Position numbers and translations under genes: made by a program. A stretch of 64,000 nucleotides of DNA from contig NW_020653711.1 in the NCBI RefSeq assembly GCF_003589595.1, positions 4,494,777-4,558,776 on the forward strand, given 5' to 3'. Below the pieces are notes generated by a model, which was given only the letters and a program-made list of their open reading frames with translations, searched no databases and was not told where the DNA came from. This document shows, piece after piece, positions 55,596-64,000 of this stretch (the stretch's first letter is position 1; each line of letters begins with the position of its first letter). This DNA comes from Hyposmocoma kahamanoa. Lineage: Eukaryota; Arthropoda; Insecta; Lepidoptera; Cosmopterigidae.

Positions 55596-56033
55596 TGATA
55601 AAGTTGATCTCTTCTCAGTCTTTTGGCTGGTTTTAACTACAAATCAAATAAATGCAGTAGTATGTCCCTATGTTGAGAGTGTATTGGGATAAGAAACTAT
55701 TTAGTCCTATTCTGTATGCATGATTCTTTTAAATTTGACATGTATTTAAAGTTACAGCTTCCTGTGAGATGATGTAGGGGTTTTCTTTAAAATGTAATAA
55801 TTTGAGCTTTGAAGAAGATGATGTAAGATAACACCTGTTGTGGAAAATACAACAGGGAAAACATATGCTTTTTGTTATTTAATCTTTCGCGATAGGCAGG
55901 TCATCTGATGTTGCAAATGTCTATGGGCGACGATGACCACTTCCTATCAAGTGGCTCGTCTGCTCGTTTTGACTTTTTTTACATGACAAAAATTATTTAA
56001 ATGAAATTAAAGTACAACTTTTATTTAAAACAG

Positions 56034-56202
56034 AGGAGAATGGAGACTTTACCAAAAAGTCCCGTTTTGAATTTCCGACCAGACACTTTGAACGCTGTCC
56101 GCAAGACTTTTGACTTAGACGGACCAGGAAGAATGAAAGAAGCTGTCGACATTCTGGATGAATGGGTAAAGAAACAGGAACATTTCGTGAAGAAAAACTT
56201 TT
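56034..56202 (+). CDS. CRAL-TRIO gene 2, N-terminal exon (partial gene)
   Basis: An exon bounded by an acceptor-like AAAACAG at 56033 and a GTAAGT donor at 56203. From the ATG at 56040 it encodes METLPKSPVLNFRPDTLNAV, RKTFDLDGPGRMKEAVDI and LDEWVKKQEHFVKKNF. This is the start of the CRAL-TRIO_N helical region of insect alpha-tocopherol-transfer-protein-like proteins. It ends in phase 1, the same position and phase as exon 2 of the complete gene upstream (WYQKQPHLPQGAL before its donor). I take the ATG at 56040 as the start, so the first two in-frame codons would be leader. Later exons are not visible before 64000. A leader exon could be upstream; one candidate donor is at 54441. Confidence 0.8.
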
Positions 56203-56404
56203 GTAAGTCATTATTATATTTTGTCCTATATGCTCTGCATTTTTCTTTCTCTTTACTACGCTCTTATTTAGACTTCCTTTTAGAAGCCCTAGTCTTCGTT
56301 TTTAAAGCGACTTAATTATGTATCTGTATCATGAAAGAATTATGTATCTTATTCTTGGCCTTACTGTTCTTCGCTTTCTCAGTAATAAATAATGTAATGT
56401 TTTA

Positions 56405-56630
56405 AGTCGGTCATCGGTTTTCAAGGTCTCGCTATCTCAGAGCTTCTGAGTTCGATCCCCGGCAGGGTCAATGTAGAAAAAATTGTTTCTATATTGTTTC
56501 AGCTCTAGGTGTTTATGGTACCGTCGTTGTTCCCGATTTCTATAACACAAGTGCTTTAGTTACTTATATTGGGATCAGAGCAACATATATAATATTGTCT
56601 AATATTTATTACTTATTTATTCAAATAGAG
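56405..56630 (+). repeat. SINE-C copy
   Basis: GTCGGTCATCGGTTTTCAAG, CTGAGTTCGATCCCCGGCAG (box B), AATGTAGAAAAAATTG, CATTGTTTCAGCTC-type text, TTTATGGTACCGTCGTTGTT and TTTCTATAACACAAGTGCTT, ending in ATTTATTACTTATTTATT. The 5' box A part is missing. Confidence 0.78.
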
Positions 56631-57033
56631 TTTGAAACCATTTATTTCCACACACATAATACAGAATAAGAAGAAACAAGATTTTAGAATATATATTTAA
56701 AAAGTCAAATGATTTGTGTATGGGAGACAGTCTCAGCATTCACTGAGCGACAGAAGTCACCCAACACTGGTTTTCAGCCTGCCCCCGACTTTAGTAAACA
56801 TATATTTGTATTATGGCCCTGTTCCGTAAACTTAGAGGACTAAGGTAATCTATTACGGTATTAAACTATTCAAATAAAAAATACAAAAAGGAAAAAAAAA
56901 ATAAACATCTCAAAACCAACCATTGCATAATAATATAATCTGAATTATTAAAAATTAAAATTAATATTTTATTTGTACCAAACCGAACCAATAATTTTCT
57001 GTGTAATTGTACATCTGAATAACTGATTTTAAA

Positions 57034-57776
57034 TTAGTGAATATGTCTATTGCCAAAAAAAAAACAAATCTGTTCTAGGGGTGCTTCTTTCTGTTTGGTC
57101 GACATTACCATTTTCAGTTGATGTTTTACTGTGTGTAAGGACTTTCTGTTACGTAATGGTGGTGGGAGATTATTACAAACCTTCGACGCGGCATATTTAA
57201 AACAGCCCCTGAACCCTACTATTTTGTGCTTAGGGATTACCAAAAGATTTGCAACTCTACTACGTCTTTCTTGAACGTCTTTAATCCCTATAAGTTTATT
57301 GAATAGGTATTTTGGTTTATTTTTTGTTATAATATTGTGTATTAAGCAGGTAAGATGTATCTGAGTCCTGGCATCCATTTTTAATATTTTTTTTTTTCAT
57401 TGAGCTACGGAGTGACATGTGCTCTCCTAGGGATAAAGTAACAGAATCGAGCGCAGGCATTTTGGACGCGCTGGATAGCTTTTCGTGTTTACTTATATAA
57501 ACGGGGACCATAGACTGTATCACAGTATGTAAATTGTGACAGTATCAAAGTTTCAACTAACAACTGTCTAACACCTTCTTATAAATACTACCGGGTCCCG
57601 TACAACAGTTTTAGTCGGTAAAACGCATTTTTTATTGTGGTATTGACATTATCCAGATAGCGTAGCTCCATTGTCAGGCCTAGGTATTTGCCGTTGGTAC
57701 TCTTACAATGTCACTATTGCCTATTGTAAGCTTCGGATTGTAGTTAATAATTTTTTTTTGTGTCTTTGTACCGACC
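57034..57776 (-). pseudogene. LINE ORF2 C-terminal part (downstream of the LTR insertion)
   Basis: Continues ORF2 on the far side of the gypsy insertion. Minus-strand blocks in order: YNPKLTIGNSDIV, YLGLTMELRYLDN-like text, NAFYRLKLLYGTR, LILSQFTYCDTVYGP and VQNACARFCYFIP (thumb). Then comes the open frame at 57034-57378, with IHLTCLIHNIITKNKPKYL and KYAASKVCNNLPPPLRNRKS, the C-terminal signature of this LINE group. Several frameshifts separate the blocks. Confidence 0.8.
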
Positions 57777-57898
57777 TGTGATATTTCGGGATAAATTCCA
57801 ATAAAAGACGCGGATAGCAACATAGACGTTTAATCGTTCACGGCAAAGTGACTAGCGCCATACATTTTGGTACTACCTACATTTAATTAAATACTACA
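57777..57898 (-). repeat. 3' LTR of the gypsy-type element
   Basis: 122 bp; on the minus strand it begins TGTAGTATT and ends AATATCACA (TG...CA ends). Confidence 0.92.
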
Positions 57899-58004
57899 TT
57901 CCCTCCACCAATATTTACCCAAATAATAATACTTACAATAATAATAAAAATTACTACTATATTAGTGACATTCAAAATCGTTTAATGAACCCTTGATCTA
58001 AGAC

Positions 58005-58860
58005 TCAGGTCTTATAATGTGGTGCTTTATTCCTGGTACTTCTCAATGGGAAACTCCTACGGTGATCATCTGCTGGAGCGTCTAGCACAACGTTCCCCGT
58101 TAAGCCATTTGCTGTCTCCACAATCTCCCTCGGACTACCTAATGGCACTTGTTCATCAGACGGTATCATACTATCTCCTCCCTCTTCCATTGGATGCCTT
58201 CGTGGCGAGGTGTTAGATGAAGCGATGCTATCGAAAAATGTTTCTGGGGATATCTGTTGGGGATTCAATCCGACGGCCTCGTGCAAATCGCTGACAGGGC
58301 TATCTCCTTTCAAAGCGGAGGATGATCTGACATCAACGTACAAGTCGCTCACAGTAGGTATATTGCATTACATTTTCTCTGCCCTCCGTATTGATTACAT
58401 TGTAAGATCTGTTTAGAGGTAACATTATTATTAACTGAGGAAGCAAACGGCAACGGAGCATGCTGCATGACTGTGTCTCCAACTAGAGAGACTCCAGCAT
58501 CGGCGGCGTCGCGCCCTTCACGCGCAGCAAGTCGTGCCGAGAGCTTAACGACCGCCCCAGCAACAGTTGTGCTGGTGAGACACCAGTTGTACAATGAACT
58601 GAATTTCTGTAGTCAAACAATAACTTACTTAATTTGATGTTAAAAGCTGATTGAGATGGATTTTGCGCAAGTATTGCCTTTATGCCTTTCTTTACAAACT
58701 TAACGCCATTTTCCGCCTGTCTATTCGAGTTAGGATGGTAAGGCGCAATAGTGACGTGCTTAATTCCGTTTGACGTGCAAAACTCCGAAAACTCCAGGCA
58801 TTGTCCGTAACTAGAGTGCTTATAAGTCCAAATCTACTAAACATGTCTGTTTATTTAATT
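58005..58860 (-). pseudogene. Gypsy pol remnant: integrase core and C-terminus
   Basis: Minus strand. From about 58850: FSRFGLISTLVTDNAWSF (integrase core, the second catalytic Asp in VTDNA). After a frame change: TSNGIKHVTIAPYHPNSNRQ and AENGVKFVKKGIKAIL, which contain the glutamate of the D,D35E triad. Then LSARLAARxGR-type linker text in the minus frame at 58349-58594. The frame at 58005-58352 ends pol with SFPLRSTRNKAPHYKT. Stops and frameshifts between these blocks mean no complete integrase can be made. Confidence 0.78.
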
Positions 58861-58861
58861 A

Positions 58862-59221
58862 TTACGCTAACTGAGTCTGTGTCTGAGTCATTAAGTAACA
58901 TTCTAACCACTTGGAATGTGCGTCAATGGCGATTAGAGACTCAAAATGAGTGTCTAATTTCTCAATGAGAGTTGAGTATTCAACGGTATTCAGCGTCTTA
59001 GGAAACACCAAATCTCGTGCCACACGATAGGTTTCTTCCACGAATGAAGTGAGAAGTATAAAACGCCTCTTCGTGCCAGCTTTATCGGATGTATCCGTCA
59101 ATTCATTTGCAAAACACATCGCTTGGAAACGCTCCTTAAAACTACTCCACTCTTGTGCGTTGTGGTCGAATATGAGGTTGCCGCCGAAAACTATGTTACC
59201 GTTGTTCGTCATCGCGATCAC
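58862..59221 (-). pseudogene. Gag fused to integrase by internal deletion
   Basis: A 119-codon open frame starting 57 bases after the 5' LTR. Residues 1-93 look like gypsy Gag: NAQEWSSFKERFQAMCFANE, DTSDKAGTKRRFILLTSFVE, and YSTLIEKLDTHF. From about residue 96 the text switches to the integrase motif LIAIDAHSKWLE, whose DAHSKW Asp is the first of the integrase triad. The switch, near 58936-58942, is the scar of a deletion removing the rest of gag, protease, reverse transcriptase and RNase H. The frame stops 21 residues later. Confidence 0.8.
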
Positions 59222-59278
59222 AATTTAATGTCACTTATTTTAATAATCACATGCGTGATATAGTTTCTCGTCGCCAAT

Positions 59279-59400
59279 TGTGATATTTCGGGATAAATTC
59301 CAATAAAAGTCGCGGATAGCAACATAGACGTTTAATCGTTCACGGCAAACTGACTAGCGCCATACATTTTGGTACTACCTACATTTACTTAAATACTACA
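59279..59400 (-). repeat. 5' LTR of the gypsy-type element
   Basis: 122 bp, nearly identical to the copy at 57777-57898. On the minus strand it is the upstream LTR and is followed by the primer-binding site. Confidence 0.92.
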
Positions 59401-61560
59401 CGACCACTATATATTAGGACTTACTGACATTTAATGTAAGTGAGTTTTGGCGGGCCCATTTGTCGATGGAGTATTTAAAGGATGATTTAATTTGATTGAT
59501 GGATGTTTTGATTTGGATGGAGGATTTAAGTCTTCATTTATATGTTTGGTAGCTACCTCTGTATGATCCGGATGAAAAAATAAGTAAATTTGCGTGTTAT
59601 CGGCGTACAGGTGCATTTTACAGTGTTTCATCCGTTGCGGTAAGTCAGCTGTATAGAGTGCATAAAGAATTGGACTTATGATGGATCCCGGTGGCGTGGC
59701 TCTACTATTAGACTTCGATTCCAATTTCAATATTTCTCTCTGTTCCGACTCTACTTCAACATACTGTTCACGGCCCGTGAGAAATGAGCGCAATTATTCA
59801 CAGCTTGAAATTGAAACGCCGTAGTAACATAGCTTTTGTACAGCCAGTTCAAGGTTCATACAGTCGAAAGCTCTTGTATACTGCCCATCCCCTGTCCGAA
59901 GATTCCAGCATGTCATCCGTGATATGTGCCAATGCGGTATCTGTACTATGTCCACTTCTAAAGCCTGACTGTATTTCAGGTAGAATATTCTCTCTTTTTA
60001 CAAATTCCGTCAATTGAGGGCACACTATTCTTTCTAGTACTTTTGAGAGGACTGGCAAAATACTGATGGGTGTCAGATCTTTCCATTCTTCCACTTTTGC
60101 ACTTTTAGGAATAGGTTTCGAAAACTGTACTTGTTATGAATTTATTAACAATATGTGTTATAACCGACAGTGTGACTGGTAGAGTTATTCGTATCATTTG
60201 TATGGAGATTGTATCCTGGCCTGTAGCATTTGTCTCGATGTTCATAATGACCCTTGCTATCTCCTCTTCAGTTGTAGGTAATATATTGAAGACCCTGTCG
60301 GAGTGTCGGTGTTGTCTATAAAACTCCACATTGTTTTTATCAGCATCTAAACTTGTTACAGAACTAAGAAAGAAGTCATTAATCCTGTTAGGTTCCAGTA
60401 GATGATGGGGAATATTCGGTGAGATGGAAGAGCCAGCAAGGGGAGAGATGTGTTTAATATGTTTCCACATAGCATTGAGATCGTTTTTATTATTATTTAC
60501 TTAGAACGCGAAATAAGCAAACTTTTCTCTTTCTAAAACGTTGAAGGTTAATGTTTTTAGTTACCTATAATAGTTTTTGTGCTATTCAACTCTAGTCTTA
60601 CGTGCTCAGTCGAGAGCCTGGTCCCTCAGAAACATCATTAGTTTCATGTCATCAGTCAGCCATGGTAGTGATTTTGTTTTAGTGCAAAAACGCCGCACCG
60701 GTGCGTGTAGTTCAAATAGTGACAAAATAATATTGTTAAAAAGTTGAACTTTAACATTCACATCCTGTTCGTCGAATATACAGTTCCAGGGTAGGTAATT
60801 TAAATCAGCTACAAACTTGTCGTGGTTTATTCTATGCAGAAGACGTTTGTAATAAACCTTTGGCATTTCTTTTTATTTATTTATGTTAGATTCTGCCACC
60901 ACCAGGGCGTGATCACTCAGAAGAGGGTTATGGTAAACAGAGACTCTTTTGCATACCTCAAGTGAATCAGTTGCGATCAAATCCAATAGAGTCGCTGAAG
61001 TATCTGTGATTCTCGTAGGCTCTTGCACTAATACATGAAATCCACGCTGACTAAAAAATGATGTAACCTCATGTGCCCTTGGCGTATTCTGTAGAAGATC
61101 GACATTGAAATCTGTGAGCAGAAAGATATGGTCGCAGTAACCAAATACGCTAATGGATTCGTTCAAAGCCTCTATTGCAGTATGTACCTCTATAGATTCT
61201 GGTCTATATGCTGTGCCAATAGCTATGCGTCCTCGGTCGGGTAAAGTAAGTTCTAACCACAGCTGTTGCTGAGTTGAATCCGGATATGTTTTGAATCTTG
61301 CTCGTAGTTTCTGTGAACACAGAATCCTACTCCACCTCCTCTGTCCTTTCTCGGCCTGTACTTTAAATGTACTCTGGCACCACCGAAGCATGGCTTTCCT
61401 CTCCCTACCTCAACCACGTCTCGTGCAGTACCAGATTATCCAATTGGTGACTGTCTACACTGTTCAATAATTCGTCACGACCGGTATTTAAAGAGCGTAT
61501 ATTTAACAATCCCAGTTTCAAACAGAATTTGCTTTTGTTAACCATTAGACATTATAATTT
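59401..61560 (-). pseudogene. LINE ORF2: endonuclease and reverse-transcriptase part
   Basis: Minus strand, upstream side of the LTR insertion. The endonuclease starts near 61545 with KLGLLNIRSLNTGRDELLNS and DNLVLHETWLR. It continues as LPDRGRIAIGTAYRPES, FLLTDFNVDLLQ (catalytic Asp/Asn) and LLSDHALVVAE (catalytic SDH). A linker (LPWLTDDMKLMMFLRDQA at about 60620; WKHIKHISPLAGS at about 60465) follows, then the reverse transcriptase: WKDLTPISILPVLSKVLERI, IQSGFRSGHSTDTAL, GSIISPILYALYTADLP and HLYADNTQIYL. The catalytic YADD has become YADN, losing an essential Asp. Several frameshifts also break the ORF. Confidence 0.85.
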
Positions 61561-61729
61561 TATATAAGAATATTTTTAACAGATAGTTTACCGTTGTACA
61601 TATTTTTGCTTTAAATTGGTTCGGTTTCAATGCTTTCAGAATATAAGTAATATGATAACAATCAAAACGGATATCGCACATATTATGTATCTTTACTTGG
61701 CAATAAAAGTAATAAGACTATATACTAGA

Positions 61730-61761
61730 GTCCCTATTTAACACCAAGATTAAATAGGGAC
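61730..61761. repeat. Perfect 12-bp hairpin between LINE ORF1 and ORF2
   Basis: GTCCCTATTTAA (61730-61741) and its exact complement (61750-61761) flank an 8-base loop. It lies 15 bases beyond the ORF1 stop, in the spacer before ORF2 on the minus strand. Confidence 0.85.
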
Positions 61762-61775
61762 GCTTGTAAATATGG

Positions 61776-62939
61776 TTAATGTCCATCAGGCTTAGCATTA
61801 ACAAGGTGTATACCAAAAACCTTGACATAGTCAGAGTCCACTTGGAGACGGTGGCGGGCCTTTCCGTGCTCCTGTCGACCGAAAACTTTACCATCTCGTG
61901 TCCACACATACTTCCACTGCAGTTGGTTGGCGAGTTCGCGCGCCTTGTAGAACAGCTGGTGGTTATGCTTAGTTAGGCGTTCGTTTATGTAGAATAGTTT
62001 AACGGCTCCAGACACCCCCATGTCATCGGTGCTGAAACGGCGACGGACCCTAACAGCGGCCAGTATCGCGTCCCGTATAGAGCGTCGCGTTAGGCGCACG
62101 GCGAGTGGTCGAGGACGAGGCGTACCGCCATCACCCGCAGCGCGCACCGGGCCCACGCGTTCCGTTCTCACAATATCCCTGTCTTCTAGCTCGACGCCCA
62201 GTTTTTGAGCGACTGTGAGGACGATGTGTGTGGGATTCTCACTTCCTGTTTCTAGAAAGTTGGCTATCTCTACATCGTTAGCGAGTTGTTCTTGTTCACG
62301 ATCTAGGAGTTCTATTTTCAATTGGGTTATAGTTTCTTCGAGGTTACTAATTTTACTCGATTCCGGGACCTTACTCTATTGCACTTTACTTACCTTTTTT
62401 TCTAAGGTGTCAATTCTGGCCTTCTGGTAAGTTTTGCAACTTTAAAGTATTCGTACTTACGAATACTATCTATAGTTTCCCTGAATTTGCCTATTTCAAG
62501 ACTTTAATGTTATCCCAAAAGAGTTGAATTTCCCTCGGTGTGGGTGATTCCAAATTAACAACAGGTTGTGTTCTTGTGGTGCCGCCTTCGAATTCGGGTG
62601 AAATATTTTTTATAGACTTAGACAGGACTTTCAAAATGTAACCACATTCTATTGTGGGGCATGGCGGTGTTTTACGTTCAGTTTCCCGTGGAATGTCGTT
62701 TGATGACGAGGAGTGCACCGGAGTATTCAAATTTCCCACTTTCGGTCGCTTGCACAAGCATTCCGGGCATTTCCATGTATTTTTACGTTCCATCAAGTTA
62801 AATAACTTAAGACTTACGTTTGCACATTCCAGGTCGTATATTCGTATATTCCTTTGTATATTTCGCACCGTAGATGCTCTCGTTTTGGTAGAATGTTTTT
62901 ACACCCTGAGCGTTTTCGCGGAGAAATTTTAGTTGCCAT
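61776..62939 (-). pseudogene. LINE ORF1 with PHD-like zinc finger, frameshifted
   Basis: Minus strand. It starts MATKISPRKRSGCKNILPKR at 62939. A frameshift joins to YDLECANVSLKLFNLMERKN and TWKCPECLCKRPKVGNLNTP, giving a C-x-C/C-x-x-C pattern like the PHD-type finger at the front of ORF1 in CR1-group insect LINEs. A second open frame (61776-62321) reads LANDVEIANFLETGSENPTH, QKLGVELEDRDIVRTERVG, AVRLTRRSIRDAILAAVR and FYINERLTKHNHQLFYKARE, the RNA-binding and nucleic-acid-chaperone-like C-terminal half. It ends at 61776. At least two frame changes separate the parts. ORF1 proteins bind the element's own RNA. Confidence 0.75.
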
Positions 62940-62950
62940 GGTTATCTACA

Positions 62951-64000
62951 GTTTGTTTTGAATTATATTTTTGTATCTATATAGCGCACTCTATTTCGAA
63001 TAGTATCATGTAATTTTAAAGGATCGATCGATTGAAATACGTGCGAGCTGGTAGAGGCACTTGAAACTAGATGGCGCCCTTTCCCAATTAGTGCAGCTAT
63101 TCGACACTAGATGGCACTGTTTATGTGATAAATTGTAGAACATCGTATGTTGTTATTTAAATATGTGAGGTTATAAAAAAGTATTATTTCTCTTCTGTAC
63201 CTTCGGTATAGGTTCCCTTAGAATTTGAGTCTTTGCTGCCAAGTGGAGTCTTGATATATTCAGTTACATCACCAAAAAAATGCACAGATTCGTTGTTTCG
63301 CAGTCGTGATGTTATGGCTGGTTGCTTTTTAAATTACGTTGATTTCACTTACGTAGTATACACAACACAGTATTTATGAAATTGTAGTAAATTATTTGTA
63401 GTAACTAATTTAAAAATATATATATAGACGATCTTTGTTTACGGACCGTGGCGCCCTCCTTCCTTTGGTGTGAGTTGACATTTTTGATGAGTTGGCATTC
63501 GAACCACAATAAAACAACTTGCTTCTTGATTATAATGAGTATGGCCATTAGTTATTGTTCAACTTTTTTGTTACACATTTTCATTTGAATAAAAATAGAT
63601 ATTTAAAAAAATTCTTTGAAAATTTATTAAAAAATTAATAAGACCATATCGTCGGTGTTCTGTAGAAAGGACGTAATCGAAATTTCGTAGATTTTTAAGC
63701 GAATCATGTTTTAGATTTTAAAATATTTTCGTGCTCTTTTAAAATTAAATTTTGGTTTTAATTAAGTTTGAATTTCAAAACAGGACGTAAATATCTTAAA
63801 ACAATTTTTTTTTAAGAAAAAAGGGGTTTACAGTAGATTTTGCCAAAAACATCTAACCTAAAAAAAACTTCTGCCCTGTATCGTGGCCGGCTCACAGGTT
63901 CCTTAAAAATATGTTTTGTTAAAAACAATATTATAAGTCCTTAAAATATTTCTAGGAGGGTATTGAGGTGTTTTTAGGACTTCTAAAATAATGTATAATG
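62951..64000. other. AT-rich stretch to the window end
   Basis: No exon of CRAL-TRIO gene 2 and no recurring repeat family recognised. It is presumably intronic to gene 2. Confidence 0.5.

Larger units (their letters stand above)
57777..59400 (-). mobile_element. Internally deleted Ty3/gypsy-type LTR element
   Basis: Two direct LTRs of 122 bp (57777-57898 and 59279-59400) flank a 1.38-kb interior. The 5-bp target duplication CGACC is perfect (57772-57776 and 59401-59405). On the minus strand the primer-binding site starts ATTGGCGACGAG just after the 5' LTR (59278 downward), and the polypurine tract GGTGGAGGGAA abuts the 3' LTR (57909-57899). The interior holds gag, part of integrase and a pol C-terminus, but protease, reverse transcriptase and RNase H are missing, so it would need help to move. 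The LTRs differ at only a few positions. Confidence 0.92.
56985..62950 (-). mobile_element. Near-full-length LINE (CR1/jockey-like) with nested LTR element
   Basis: A two-ORF non-LTR retrotransposon on the minus strand: ORF1 (about 62939-61776), a hairpin-bearing spacer, then ORF2 (about 61550-57034) with endonuclease, reverse transcriptase and C-terminal domain. It is split at 57777-59400 by a gypsy-type insertion. Without that it is about 4.3 kb. The 3' end below 57034 is AT-rich with an AATAAA-type motif (CAAATAAAATATT on the minus strand). Frameshifts and stops in both ORFs make it immobile. It probably lies in an intron of CRAL-TRIO gene 2, in antisense. Confidence 0.85.

Noticed and set aside
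61779..62430. Plus-strand ORFs at the right end
   Set aside because: They are antisense to the LINE ORF1, which has recognisable motifs on the minus strand.
56400..64000. Search for exon 3 of CRAL-TRIO gene 2
   Set aside because: I found no acceptor followed by a phase-1 frame with the expected LLRRL-like helix. The region is LINE, LTR element and AT-rich sequence.

Overview
This is a window of an insect nuclear genome, most probably a moth or butterfly (Lepidoptera). It is AT-rich, has spliced genes with GT-AG introns, and is packed with interspersed repeats: tRNA-derived SINEs, R1-, RTE- and CR1/jockey-like LINEs, Tc1/mariner elements and MITEs. No bacterial-type operon, rRNA gene, functional tRNA gene or CRISPR array is visible.

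The only host protein-coding material I can support belongs to the CRAL-TRIO (Sec14-like, alpha-tocopherol-transfer-protein-like) family. One complete six-exon gene lies on the + strand (27539-40310). It predicts a 322-residue protein, and every splice junction keeps frame. About 16 kb downstream, on the same strand, an exon at 56034-56202 encodes the N-terminus of a second family member, with the same phase-1 donor position. The window therefore holds part of a tandem CRAL-TRIO cluster. The rest of the second gene is probably beyond the right edge.

Layout: 1-27 kb is gene-free and dominated by repeats. It contains a long foldback (1384-1636), a LINE fragment nested in a MITE-like repeat (1762-3112), two R1-clade LINE remnants (4.5-5.1 and 10.1-10.6 kb), a LINE (7.3-8.45 kb), a mariner with inactivated transposase (17948-19058), RTE LINE ends (16.1 and 20.8-21.2 kb), and a structurally complete Tc1-like transposon with an open transposase (21976-23518). 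A roughly 0.9-kb element with imperfect inverted ends (26039-26922) sits just upstream of the CRAL-TRIO gene. 27.5-40.3 kb is the CRAL-TRIO gene, with SINE-type repeats in four of its five introns. 40.6-56 kb is intergenic and full of SINEs and MITEs, with a 5'-truncated LINE carrying a YADD reverse transcriptase (48.7-49.9 kb). 56-64 kb begins with the second CRAL-TRIO exon. Its presumed intron holds a nearly full-length but decayed LINE on the minus strand (about 57.0-62.95 kb), into which a small, internally deleted Ty3/gypsy element with 122-bp LTRs and a CGACC target duplication has inserted (57777-59400).

Six repeat families recur and are named here: Rep-A (about 300-bp A-tailed repeat, about 16 copies), SINE-B (tRNA-derived, ATT-type tail, 7 copies), SINE-C and SINE-D (tRNA-derived), SINE-E (tRNA-derived, few copies), and MITE-B (ends resembling AACCGACTTCAAAA). 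All assignments come from reading sequence and motifs. No database search was possible.
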